From an uncultured Clostridia bacterium (GTDB lineage Bacteria > Bacillota > Clostridia > Christensenellales > DTU072), in contig CAKRAY010000008.1 of assembly GCA_934296355.1 (NCBI GenBank), forward strand, positions 1-23,538: a stretch of 23,538 nt of DNA. The letters are read 5' to 3'. Below are positions 1-7,765 of this stretch, piece by piece. Below the pieces are notes generated by a model, which saw nothing but the letters and a program-made list of their open reading frames with translations, was not told the DNA's origin and searched no databases. The stretch's first letter is position 1. Each line of letters begins with the position of its first letter. A program made the translations under genes and the position numbers.

Positions 1-1164
1 GATTTTGTTAACTACATTGTTTTCGGAAGAACGGAAGAAGCGTATTTCGAGATAACGAACTACGACGGGGATAAGAAGTTTTTAACAAACGACCTTTATA
101 TCTACGTTCCGCACGACGGCTACTCGATGAGCGTTTCGGGAATGGAAGAAAACGGCGTATATAAGGGTAAGCTCAAGTTTACTTATAATCCCGTTGCCGA
201 CAAGGTCAGTACAGAGGGCGAGTATAATCAATTAGATTATTATAAGTGGTCGAACTCCGAGGGAAGAAAAGACGGATACGACTATTGGGTAGACAGAATC
301 GCAACCGTCCTTCCCGTAGAAACGGGCGATCAACTGTATTTTGCGTTGGAGCAAGGTTGTAAACCCGCGCCGAAAAAAGGCAGCGTTGCCGAAGCGGTTT
401 ACGAAGAAATGAAACGCATATTGAAGAGAATATGCGACGACGGTATGAGCGATAAAGAAAAAGTTTTGGCGATTGCCGAATATTTGACCGAAAGCATAGT
501 TTACGACAATTACGTTCTGAACTTGTTCGTTAATGGCGATTCCACGGCATCGCGTTACAGATGTTTTAGTTTAGAGGGCGCGATTATCGACAAGCGCGCG
601 GTGTGCGACGGTATCAGCAAGGCGTTCTCCTCGTTATGCGCGATGGAAAACGTTTTGGCGGTTCGTCCTACGGGTACGAAGAGAAGTAACGGCGGCGGAC
701 AAGTAAACCACGCGTGGAACAAAGTGTTTATCGACGTCGACGGTAGCGGTAAAAAATGGTACGCCGTGGACTGCACGGCGGTCAATACCCTTTCCGGAAA
801 CAAGGAAGTCACCAATCATAGTTTCATCCTTACTTCCGACGCGTTTTTGGCGGAAAACGGCTACGTTTACGCAGAAGACTTTGTGGGCGAGTACGTCGCA
901 GCTACCGAAGCGAACGTTTACGATAACGTTTTAGGTCAGAACCTTTACGCTACCGACTACGAAAGTTTGGTAAGCATACTTAAAGAGATGAAGAAGTTTA
1001 TAGGCAGCGAATCGGCGTCCGCTTCGTTCGATATCCGCATGGTAGGAACGTTGAGCGATAGGCTATACGAAGCGTGCGGCGAGGCGGGTTTCAGCGGTAC
1101 GTTTAATTACGTGCAATTCGACGTGGGAACGGATAAAGTATATATTTTGATATTTACTAAGTAA
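1..1164 (+). CDS. Transglutaminase-like domain protein (3' part; start lies upstream of the window)
   Basis: The reading frame is open from base 1 through the TAA at 1162-1164, so 387 residues are visible and the N-terminus is missing. A transglutaminase/cysteine-protease-like core is recognisable by its three catalytic elements in the right order: Cys in AVCDGIS (codon at 604-606), His in NHAWN (codon at 709-711) and Asp in WYAVDCTA (codon at 769-771). The region before the core, residues about 1-120 of the visible part, has no motif I recognise, and about 100 residues follow the core. Bacterial proteins with this core are often secreted or membrane-anchored peptidases or cross-linking enzymes, but any signal peptide would lie outside the window. 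The internal ATG at 127 is not a convincing start, because the frame continues upstream with equally protein-like sequence. The next gene starts 10 bases after the stop. The fold assignment is solid; substrate and reaction are unknown. Confidence 0.8.
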   Translation, partial: DFVNYIVFGRTEEAYFEITNYDGDKKFLTNDLYIYVPHDGYSMSVSGMEENGVYKGKLKFTYNPVADKVSTEGEYNQLDYYKWSNSEGRKDGYDYWVDRIATVLPVETGDQLYFALEQGCKPAPKKGSVAEAVYEEMKRILKRICDDGMSDKEKVLAIAEYLTESIVYDNYVLNLFVNGDSTASRYRCFSLEGAIIDKRAVCDGISKAFSSLCAMENVLAVRPTGTKRSNGGGQVNHAWNKVFIDVDGSGKKWYAVDCTAVNTLSGNKEVTNHSFILTSDAFLAENGYVYAEDFVGEYVAATEANVYDNVLGQNLYATDYESLVSILKEMKKFIGSESASASFDIRMVGTLSDRLYEACGEAGFSGTFNYVQFDVGTDKVYILIFTK

Positions 1165-1174
1165 CGGGCATACA

Positions 1175-1921
1175 ATGGACGGATATAAAAAGGAACTCAG
1201 ACTTTTCAATATAAAAAAGATTAACGTTTTGGCGACGGCGTTGTTTGCCGTGGCGTTTTTGGCGGGCGGACTTATAAATATTTTCGCTTTCCACGCCGTG
1301 GAAAAAGGCTATCTCGTCACCGGAAAGATTTGGCTCGACGTAATTATAGCGATAGTCACGCTTGCCGTAGGACTTTTCTTACACGAACTATTACACGGGT
1401 TCGCGGCGATTATCGTCGGGAAAAACAAACCCAAGGAGATAAAGTTCGGGTGCAACTTAAAACAAGGCGTGTTGTATTGTCACGCGTCCAAACCGATGAA
1501 AGCGAGCGCGTACGAGTTTGTATTGCTTTTGCCGGTCATAGTAACTGGAATTATACCGTTCGTCGTTTCGACGATATTTGCCAACGCCGTTTTTATCGCC
1601 GTTTTCGCCATGCTTATTGCCGGCGGCGCGGGCGATTTCGTAATGTTTTTCGACGTTTTGAAGAATTGTAAAAAAGATACTCTCGTAATAGACCACGAAG
1701 CCGCTCCGGCTTACTACAAACTCTATAAAGAGGGCGAAGAGCCGCAAGATTTTAAGGAACTTAGCGAAGAAGAGGAAAAAAACGCGATTATCGCTATGGA
1801 AAAACTTTCGAAAACCGAGTCGAAAGCGAGTTTAATCGTGAAAATTTTTCTTATAGCGATTTTCTTGTGTTTGCTCGTTTTGATGCTGTTTTTTATAATG
1901 AAAATAATGAAATTCATCTAA
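1175..1921 (+). CDS. Integral membrane putative zinc metalloprotease (DUF3267-like)
   Basis: This 248-residue protein carries an HExxH zinc-protease motif, HELLHG at residues 70-75, at the end of a hydrophobic segment (about 52-69). Other membrane segments lie at about 17-40, 112-132, 136-152 and 219-245. A GAGD motif with Asp154 in a later membrane segment is a plausible third zinc ligand, as in site-2-protease-like and DUF3267 'putative zincin' proteins. Residues 185-215 are a charged, Glu/Lys-rich stretch, probably cytoplasmic, before the last membrane helix. The ATG at 1175 lies 10 bases after the preceding stop and has only a weak ribosome binding site (CGGG), so coupled translation with the transglutaminase-like gene is plausible. 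Target proteins are unknown. The fold call rests on HELLH plus topology; the exact family could be another membrane M50-like group. Confidence 0.72.
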   Translation: MDGYKKELRLFNIKKINVLATALFAVAFLAGGLINIFAFHAVEKGYLVTGKIWLDVIIAIVTLAVGLFLHELLHGFAAIIVGKNKPKEIKFGCNLKQGVLYCHASKPMKASAYEFVLLLPVIVTGIIPFVVSTIFANAVFIAVFAMLIAGGAGDFVMFFDVLKNCKKDTLVIDHEAAPAYYKLYKEGEEPQDFKELSEEEEKNAIIAMEKLSKTESKASLIVKIFLIAIFLCLLVLMLFFIMKIMKFI

Positions 1922-1923
1922 AT

Positions 1924-1931
1924 AAAAGAGG
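1924..1931 (+). promoter_or_regulatory. Ribosome binding site of fbp
   Basis: AAAAGAGG lies 6 bases before the ATG at 1938 and within 10 bases of the previous stop codon. It supports the chosen fbp start and a shared transcript. Confidence 0.6.
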
Positions 1932-1937
1932 ACGATT

Positions 1938-3845
1938 ATGGACGACGTTAAGTATTTGAAACTATTGAAGAAAGACTATCCTACCGTTGAATCGGTCGCC
2001 GCGGAAATCGTAAACCTGGAAGCGATACTCAGTATGCCTAAGGGTACGGAACACTTTGTGAGCGACATTCACGGCGAGTATGAGGCGTTTTGCCACCTTA
2101 TAAATACCTGTTCGGGCGTAATCAGAGAGAAAGTCGACCTTTTATATAAAGACTGGTTGCCGGAAAAAGAGTGCGCGTTTATCGCTTCGCTAATCAGTTA
2201 TCCCAAAGAAACGATAGAACTAAAAAAGCAAAAAGAAAAGAATATCGACGAATGGTATAAATATATCATAGAAAAATTAGTGCATATTTTGTTACGAGTT
2301 TCCTCTAAATACACTCGTAGTAAAGTAAGAAAAACCGTCAATCCCGAGTTCAGTTATATCATAAACGAATTGATTAACGCCAAGCGCGAAGGGTTCGATT
2401 ACGATAGATTTTGCGACGGCGTATACGACAATATTATCAAACTAAAAAGAGCGCCGGCTTTTATCGAAGAACTCAGCCACGACATAAAGACTTTGGCGGT
2501 AGATTACCTGCATATAGTGGGAGATATCTTCGATAGGGGCGAACATCCCGATAAAATCATCGATATGTTGCTTGACTACGAACGCGTAGACGTCCAGTGG
2601 GGCAATCACGATATCCTTTGGATGGGCGCGGGGTTAGGTAACGCCGCGTGTATCGCCAACATATTGTACATAGCGTTGAAGGCGGGCAACGTGGAAGCGA
2701 TCGAGGACGGATACGGCATCTCGCTAAGACGTTTGGAAGAATACGCGCGTAAACATATAGATTACGACGAACGCTTTGCGCCGGGCAATAAATCGCTTAC
2801 CGAAAGAGAGAAGAAAAACTATGCGCGTATGCGTAAAGCGATTTTCTTTATGATGCTTAAATGCGAGGGAGAAACGATTAAGAGAAACCCGCTTTACGGT
2901 ATGGAAGATAGGCTCATTCTCGAAAAACTTAATAGAGAAGAAGGTTCTTTCACTACCCCGGAAGGAGATAAATTTTTCGACGACGATTTCAAAGCCGAGT
3001 ATTCGCAAGCGGAACTTTCGGATTCCGAACGCGATATAATGGAATACCTTATCAAAGTTTTCACTAGTAGCGAAAAGTTACAAAAGCATATCGCTTTCTT
3101 GATGAGAAAGGGGAACTTGTATAAGGTAGTTAACGGCAATTTACTTTATCACGGTTGCGTGCCGTTTGACGAAAACGGCGAGTATGCCTCGGTGGAATTA
3201 CCGAGCGGAGTTTATTCGGGCAAGGCGTATTTCGACGAATGTGAAAGAATAGTAAGAAGCGCTTACGGCGACCATATCGCGGGCAAGATTAACCAGCAAG
3301 ATCTCGATTTCTTTTGGTACTTATGGTGCGGAAGACTTTCTCCGCTTTTCGGCAGAGAAAAAATCGCCACGTTCGAAAGAGTTTATCTCCCCAAAGAGTA
3401 CGGCGTGGAGAAAAAGAACCCGTGCTACGAATACACCGAGCGTAAGGAGTATTGCGAAAAGATACTTGCCGACTTCGGCGTTATCGGCGAGCAAACGCAT
3501 ATTATCAACGGACACGTTCCCGTTAAAACAAAGGACGGAGAAACGCCTATCAAAGCGGAGGGCAAGTTGCTGGTAATCGACGGCGGTTTTTGCCGCGCGT
3601 ACCAAAGAACGACCGGGATAGCGGGCTATACGCTTATTTACAATTCCTACGGATTGCGCCTTTCGGCGCACGCGCCGTTCGGTACGAAAGAAGAAGCGAT
3701 AGCGAAGTGTATAGACATACACTCGAACGTAGTCGTTTTCGAACATACCTCGCGGCGGCTCACGGTGGGCGATACCGATATGGGGAAGGAAATTAAGGCG
3801 AAAATCGCAGACCTTAAAGCGTTGCTTTATTCGGGTCTACTTTAA
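1938..3845 (+). CDS. fbp: Fructose-1,6-bisphosphatase, class III
   Basis: This 635-residue protein is the Firmicutes-type class III fructose-1,6-bisphosphatase, which hydrolyses fructose 1,6-bisphosphate to fructose 6-phosphate in gluconeogenesis. The calcineurin-like metallophosphatase motifs are intact and in order: SDIHGEY (Asp43, His45), GDIFDRG (Asp196, Asp199), GNHD (Asn223, His224) and NGHVPV (His526). The length matches the family (about 640-670). The start MDDVKYLKLLKKDYPTVESV fits the family N-terminus and has a good ribosome binding site. It is the last gene of its transcription unit and is followed by a rho-independent terminator at 3874-3907. No obvious functional link to the two upstream genes is seen. 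The identification is confident; allosteric regulation, for example by phosphoenolpyruvate as in Bacillus, cannot be read here. Confidence 0.96.
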   Translation: MDDVKYLKLLKKDYPTVESVAAEIVNLEAILSMPKGTEHFVSDIHGEYEAFCHLINTCSGVIREKVDLLYKDWLPEKECAFIASLISYPKETIELKKQKEKNIDEWYKYIIEKLVHILLRVSSKYTRSKVRKTVNPEFSYIINELINAKREGFDYDRFCDGVYDNIIKLKRAPAFIEELSHDIKTLAVDYLHIVGDIFDRGEHPDKIIDMLLDYERVDVQWGNHDILWMGAGLGNAACIANILYIALKAGNVEAIEDGYGISLRRLEEYARKHIDYDERFAPGNKSLTEREKKNYARMRKAIFFMMLKCEGETIKRNPLYGMEDRLILEKLNREEGSFTTPEGDKFFDDDFKAEYSQAELSDSERDIMEYLIKVFTSSEKLQKHIAFLMRKGNLYKVVNGNLLYHGCVPFDENGEYASVELPSGVYSGKAYFDECERIVRSAYGDHIAGKINQQDLDFFWYLWCGRLSPLFGREKIATFERVYLPKEYGVEKKNPCYEYTERKEYCEKILADFGVIGEQTHIINGHVPVKTKDGETPIKAEGKLLVIDGGFCRAYQRTTGIAGYTLIYNSYGLRLSAHAPFGTKEEAIAKCIDIHSNVVVFEHTSRRLTVGDTDMGKEIKAKIADLKALLYSGLL

Positions 3846-3873
3846 TTTTTCTCGATTATAAAATATTAAGGAG

Positions 3874-3907
3874 CGCGGCGGTTTTTGCCGCGTTTTTTCT
3901 TTTTTTT
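3874..3907 (+). terminator. Rho-independent terminator after fbp
   Basis: A 6-bp perfect GC stem, CGCGGC (3874-3879) with GCCGCG (3887-3892), closes a 7-base loop. It is followed by six T, then CT and seven more T. It lies 29 bases after the fbp stop and cleanly separates fbp from smpB. Confidence 0.88.
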
Positions 3908-3943
3908 AAGCGTTCCCGGTGGCTACGTTTAGAGTTATATTCC

Positions 3944-3972
3944 TTGCAAAAGGCGATAATATATGTTAATAT
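3944..3972 (+). promoter_or_regulatory. Predicted sigma-A promoter for smpB (–35 TTGCAA, –10 TAATAT)
   Basis: TTGCAA at 3944-3949 and TAATAT at 3967-3972 are separated by exactly 17 bases, just after the fbp terminator. Transcription would begin near 3979-3981, on or next to the ATG at 3981, so the message would be nearly leaderless. A second TATAAT at 3975-3980 has no matching –35. The upstream AAAAGG at 3948-3953 could instead act as a ribosome binding site for an ATG at 3963, in which case this promoter would not be the one used. Confidence 0.5.
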
Positions 3973-3980
3973 ATTATAAT

Positions 3981-4433
3981 ATGAAAGAAAAATTAGTCGC
4001 AAACAACAAAAAAGCGTTCCACGATTACTTTATCGAAGAAACTTTCGAAGCGGGTATAGAACTCGTAGGCAGCGAAGTCAAGAGTATTCGCAAAGGCGCG
4101 GTTAATCTCAAAGATAGTTTCGCCGTGGTTAAGAACGGTGAACTTTTGCTTATGAACGCGCATATCTCGCCTTACGCGATGGGGAGTTATTTTAACCCCG
4201 ACCCGCGCAGAACGAGAAGACTTTTGATGCATAAAAAAGAGATAATTCGCTTAAAAACGAAAGTCGAGCAAAATGGCTACACCCTTGTCGTTACCAAAAT
4301 GTATTTCAGCGGTTCGCTTGTTAAAGTCGAAGTTGCTTTGGCTAAGGGAAAAGAACTTTTCGACAAGCGCAAAAGTTTGAAAGAAAAACAAGTTAAACGC
4401 GACGTCGCGCGCGCTTTAAGCGAGCATAGATAA
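3981..4433 (+). CDS. smpB: SsrA-binding protein SmpB
   Basis: SmpB binds tmRNA (SsrA) and delivers it to stalled ribosomes for trans-translation. The protein (150 residues from the ATG at 3981) shows the family core NKKAFHDYFIEETFEAG, then GSEVKSIRKGAVNLKDSF, HISPYAMGSYFN and a basic Lys/Arg-rich tail that is expected to bind the decoding centre. I chose 3981 (MKEKLVANNKKAF) because the six extra residues encoded from the ATG at 3963 (MLIYYN) come from AT-rich, promoter-like DNA and do not resemble SmpB N-termini. Against this, no ribosome binding site precedes 3981, while AAAAGG sits 9 bases before 3963, so the longer form cannot be excluded. The ssrA gene is not next to it. metY follows 24 bases downstream. 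Confidence 0.94.
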   Translation: MKEKLVANNKKAFHDYFIEETFEAGIELVGSEVKSIRKGAVNLKDSFAVVKNGELLLMNAHISPYAMGSYFNPDPRRTRRLLMHKKEIIRLKTKVEQNGYTLVVTKMYFSGSLVKVEVALAKGKELFDKRKSLKEKQVKRDVARALSEHR

Positions 4434-4442
4434 CGATTTTAC

Positions 4443-4447
4443 GGAGG
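4443..4447 (+). promoter_or_regulatory. Ribosome binding site of metY
   Basis: GGAGG lies 10 bases before the metY ATG at 4458. The 24-base gap after smpB has no room for a SAM riboswitch or T-box, so any methionine control must act elsewhere. Confidence 0.6.
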
Positions 4448-4457
4448 ATGGATAAGA

Positions 4458-5738
4458 ATGTTCAAGATTGATACCGAATGCGTGCAAGCCGGCTATACGC
4501 CGAAAAACGGAGAACCGAGAGTTTTGCCTATTTATCAAAGCACCACTTTCGCTTATGACACGCCCGAAGAGATGGGCGCCTTGTTCGATTTGAAAGCCGA
4601 AGGCTTTTTTTATACTCGTCTCGGCAATCCCACGATTGACGCGCTCGAAAAGAAGATCGCCGCGCTCGACGGCGGAATCGGCGCGATGTGTTGCGCGAGC
4701 GGTATGGCGGCGACCGCGCTTACCGCGCTTAATCTTTGCCGCGCGGGCGATAACGTGGTTTCTTTATCCACGATTTACGGCGGAACTTTCAATCTTTTCT
4801 CGACGACTTTACCTAAGTACGGCGTTACTTGCAAGTTCGTCGCGCCTACCGCTACCGCGGAAGAAATAGAAAACTTAATCGACGAACGCACGAAAATGAT
4901 TTTTTGCGAAACCATCGCCAATCCCGCGATGGCGGTCTCCGATTTTGAAAAACTATCGAAAATCGCCAAAAAACACGGAATAGTCTTGGCGGTAGACAAC
5001 ACGCTCGCCACTCCGATTATTTGCCGTCCTATTTCTTTCGGCGCGGATATAGTCGTTTATTCTTCGACCAAATACTTGGACGGACACGCTACGAGCCTGG
5101 GCGGAATAATCGTGGACAGCGGCAATTTCCCCTATCTCGACAATCCGAGATATCCCGATTTCAATACGCCCGACGATAGTTACCACGGCTTAGTATACGC
5201 CAAGGACTTCGGTAAAGCGGCGTTTTTAGCGAAAGTAAGAAGTCAAATGATGCGCGACTTCGGCGCGCAAGCCGCGCCCTTTAACGCGTTCCTTACCGTA
5301 CTCGGTATGGAAACTTTGCATTTAAGAATGCCCAGACACAGTGAAAACGCGCTTGAACTCGCGCGCGCTTTACAAGATAATCCCGCGGTGGAATGGGTAA
5401 AATACGGCGGACTGGAACGCGACGAAAACTATCCGCTCGTAAAAAAGTATTTTACAAACGGTATGGCTTCGGGTATGGTCACTTTCGGAATTAAGGGCGG
5501 TAGAGAAAGCGCTTCCAAATTCCAAAAAGCGTTAAAACTTTTCAAAATAGTCACGCACATCGCCGACGCGCGGAGTTGCGTTTTACACCCGGCAAGCACC
5601 ACGCACAGACAACTCGGCGATAAAGAATTGATAGAATGCGGAATCGCGGACAACCTTATTCGCCTTTCTGTGGGAATAGAAAGCGCGACGGATATAGTCG
5701 AGGACGTAATTAACGCGCTCGCGGAGAGTCAAAAATAA
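4458..5738 (+). CDS. metY: O-acetylhomoserine sulfhydrylase (O-acetylhomoserine aminocarboxypropyltransferase)
   Basis: This 426-residue PLP enzyme of the Cys/Met metabolism family converts O-acetylhomoserine and sulfide to homocysteine and acetate. The PLP-binding lysine is Lys205 in VVYSSTKYLDGHA. Other family hallmarks are LPIYQSTTFAYDTPEEM near the N-terminus, FFYTRLGNPTIDALEKKIAALDGG, the CCASGMAATA phosphate loop, ETIANPAMAVSDF, and the C-terminal HIADARSCVLHPASTTHRQL. The length of about 425 residues and the long segment between the PLP lysine and the C-terminal domain fit MetY better than the shorter MetB/MetC enzymes (about 380). The direct neighbour metA supplies its substrate, and the two genes are 19 bases apart. 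The sulfhydrylase call is strong. Use of O-acetyl- rather than O-succinylhomoserine agrees with Glu111 of MetA. Confidence 0.94.
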   Translation: MFKIDTECVQAGYTPKNGEPRVLPIYQSTTFAYDTPEEMGALFDLKAEGFFYTRLGNPTIDALEKKIAALDGGIGAMCCASGMAATALTALNLCRAGDNVVSLSTIYGGTFNLFSTTLPKYGVTCKFVAPTATAEEIENLIDERTKMIFCETIANPAMAVSDFEKLSKIAKKHGIVLAVDNTLATPIICRPISFGADIVVYSSTKYLDGHATSLGGIIVDSGNFPYLDNPRYPDFNTPDDSYHGLVYAKDFGKAAFLAKVRSQMMRDFGAQAAPFNAFLTVLGMETLHLRMPRHSENALELARALQDNPAVEWVKYGGLERDENYPLVKKYFTNGMASGMVTFGIKGGRESASKFQKALKLFKIVTHIADARSCVLHPASTTHRQLGDKELIECGIADNLIRLSVGIESATDIVEDVINALAESQK

Positions 5739-5757
5739 AGAAAAGAAATTGTAGTTT

Positions 5758-6657
5758 ATGCCGATAATAATTCCCAAAGATATCCCAGCGTACGAAGTGC
5801 TTACGAAAGAGAATATTTTCGTAATGGGTTCTACGCGCGCCAGCGCGCAAGACATTCGTCCGCTCGAAATAGCGATAGTAAACTTAATGCCCACCAAAGT
5901 GGAAACGGAAACGCAACTTATGCGTATGCTTTCCAACAGTCCGCTACAAGTTAACGTCACGTTGATAAAAACGGCTTCTTACAATGCGACGAACGTTTCC
6001 GAAGACCACATGACGCGGTTTTATAAGGTGTTCGACGAGGTAAAAGACTTCAAGTTCGACGGAATGATCGTCACGGGCGCGCCCGTGGAAACGATGGACT
6101 TTACCGACGTTAAGTACTGGGAAGAACTTTGCGCGATTATGGATTACGCCGATAAGAGCGTTACCAGCGCCGTGTTTATTTGTTGGGGCGCGCAAGCCGC
6201 TTTGAACTACTATTACGGAATAGATAAAATAGAACTAAAAGAAAAAGTATCCGGAGTGTTCGACAACCATGTGCTTGTTCCCAACGAACCGTTGTTAAGG
6301 GGTCTTAACGACACGTTTAGGGTACCTCATTCCCGTCATACCGTTATAGACGAAGAGAAACTTAAGCAAGATAAAAGGCTCGTCGCGCTGGCAACGGGCG
6401 AAGAGTGCGGACTAAGTATCGCCAAAAGCGCGGACGATAAGAAGTTCTTTTTCTTCGGTCATTCCGAGTACGACAGGGACACGTTAAAAAGAGAATATAT
6501 GCGCGACAAGGCAAAAGGCATGAATATTGCCCCGCCGAAAAACTATTTCAAAGAAGGCGGCGAAGAAGTGGATATGAGTTGGCGTTCTACCGGTACTTTA
6601 CTGTACAATAACTGGCTTAACTATTACGTTTATCAGGTTACGCCGTACGAATTATGA
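5758..6657 (+). CDS. metAA: Homoserine O-acetyltransferase of the MetA family
   Basis: This 299-residue enzyme of the MetA (homoserine O-succinyltransferase-like) family activates the homoserine hydroxyl for methionine synthesis. The start MPIIIPKDIPAYEVLTKENI matches the family. The catalytic set is intact at canonical numbering: Cys142 in FICWGAQAA, His235 and Glu237 in FGHSEYDRDTL. Residue 111 is Glu (VTGAPVETMDF), the residue reported to favour acetyl-CoA over succinyl-CoA in this family, where succinyl enzymes have Gly. By homology alone it would be labelled a succinyltransferase, but Glu111 and the adjacent metY both point to O-acetylhomoserine. No strong ribosome binding site precedes the ATG (only A/G-rich AAAGAAAAGAAA), so translation may be coupled to metY. 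The recF gene starts 16 bases downstream. Confidence 0.93.
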   Translation: MPIIIPKDIPAYEVLTKENIFVMGSTRASAQDIRPLEIAIVNLMPTKVETETQLMRMLSNSPLQVNVTLIKTASYNATNVSEDHMTRFYKVFDEVKDFKFDGMIVTGAPVETMDFTDVKYWEELCAIMDYADKSVTSAVFICWGAQAALNYYYGIDKIELKEKVSGVFDNHVLVPNEPLLRGLNDTFRVPHSRHTVIDEEKLKQDKRLVALATGEECGLSIAKSADDKKFFFFGHSEYDRDTLKREYMRDKAKGMNIAPPKNYFKEGGEEVDMSWRSTGTLLYNNWLNYYVYQVTPYEL

Positions 6658-6673
6658 TTTTTTTGAGGGAAGA

Positions 6674-7765
6674 GTGATAGTAAAAAAGGTTTATCTCGAC
6701 AATTTTTTAAGTTACGGCTCGGCGTACGTGGAGTTCAAGGACGGACTCAACGTTTTCGTCGGACATAACGCCGCCGGGAAAACCAACTTACTCGAAAGTA
6801 TTTACTACGCTTCGCTCGGAAAAAGCGCGAGAGGACTTAAAGACAAAGAGTTAATTAATTGGGACAACAAAGAGAAAAGCGCGCGGATAAGACTTTTTGT
6901 GGAAAAAAAGTACGACAAGCACGTTATCGACATACTTATAGATAAGTTCGGCAAGAAACGCATTACCGTGGACGGACTGCCGATAGCGAAAATCGGCGAA
7001 CTCATGGGGAATCTGAATATAGTTTACTTCTCGCCCGAGGAGATGCGCTTAATTAAGAACTCCCCCGCCGACCGTAGGCGGTTTATGGATATAAGTTTGT
7101 GCCAAAGCGATAAACTCTACTTTTACACGCTCGTGAAGTACAATAAACTTTTGGAGCAAAGGAATAAACTATTGAAAGACTATCGCGACTCCGCGGATTT
7201 ACGGGTTATGAGCGATATCATAACCGATAAAATGAGCGAAGAGCAAGCCTATATAATAAGGAAAAGGCGTAATTTTCTCGCCGCGCTCGCGCCCGTAGCG
7301 AACGAGAAGCATATTTATCTTACCGGCGGCAAGGAAGAACTTACTCTCGAATACGAGAGCGCGAAACTCGATTTCGAGAACGTCGAAAGCAGTTTGAAAA
7401 AACTATATAAAGAGACTTTCGAAAAAGATAAATCGCTCGGCTACACTACGGTGGGCGCGCATAGGGACGACGTGAAAATCGCCGTAGGCGGTATAGACGT
7501 AAGGCGGTTCGGGTCGCAAGGACAGCAAAGAACGACGGTTCTCAGTCTGAAACTCGCCGAAGTCGCGTTGTTTACCGCGCAAAACGGCGATTCGCCGGTA
7601 CTTCTTATGGACGACGTGCTTAGCGAACTCGACGGCGAACGGCAACGCGCGTTGTTCGAGGGCTTAAAGGGAATACAAACGTTCGTGACTTGCACGAGTT
7701 GCGACGAAATAACCGCAAAAAAAACAGTTTACAAGATACAGGACAGGATGGTGACCATGCTATGA
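6674..7765 (+). CDS. recF: DNA replication and repair protein RecF
   Basis: RecF is an SMC-like ATPase that loads RecA at gapped DNA together with RecO and RecR. In this 363-residue protein the Walker A is GHNAAGKTN (residues 30-38), the ABC signature is SQGQQR (281-286) and the Walker B is LLMDDVLSELD (Asp313, Asp314). The FSPEEMRLIKNSPADRRRFMD stretch in between is typical of RecF. The start is GTG at 6674, preceded by GAGGGA at 6665-6670; MIVKKVYLDNFLSY aligns with the family N-terminus, so no upstream start is needed. The gene ends in an ATGA overlap with argS. Its location between metA and argS is unusual, since recF normally sits between dnaN and gyrB. The length is complete, with no sign of decay. 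Confidence 0.94.
   Translation: MIVKKVYLDNFLSYGSAYVEFKDGLNVFVGHNAAGKTNLLESIYYASLGKSARGLKDKELINWDNKEKSARIRLFVEKKYDKHVIDILIDKFGKKRITVDGLPIAKIGELMGNLNIVYFSPEEMRLIKNSPADRRRFMDISLCQSDKLYFYTLVKYNKLLEQRNKLLKDYRDSADLRVMSDIITDKMSEEQAYIIRKRRNFLAALAPVANEKHIYLTGGKEELTLEYESAKLDFENVESSLKKLYKETFEKDKSLGYTTVGAHRDDVKIAVGGIDVRRFGSQGQQRTTVLSLKLAEVALFTAQNGDSPVLLMDDVLSELDGERQRALFEGLKGIQTFVTCTSCDEITAKKTVYKIQDRMVTML

Noticed and set aside
706..720. Palindrome CCACGCGTGG
   Set aside because: It encodes the catalytic His-Ala-Trp of the transglutaminase-like protein, is a single copy, and needs no regulatory explanation.
4764..4772. DnaA-box-like TTATCCACG
   Set aside because: It is a single copy inside metY, with no cluster or AT-rich unwinding region, so it does not indicate an origin.
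7690..7761. Upstream extension of argS by 24 codons
   Set aside because: It lies wholly within recF in another frame, the peptide does not resemble ArgRS, and the ATG at 7762 forms a typical ATGA overlap.
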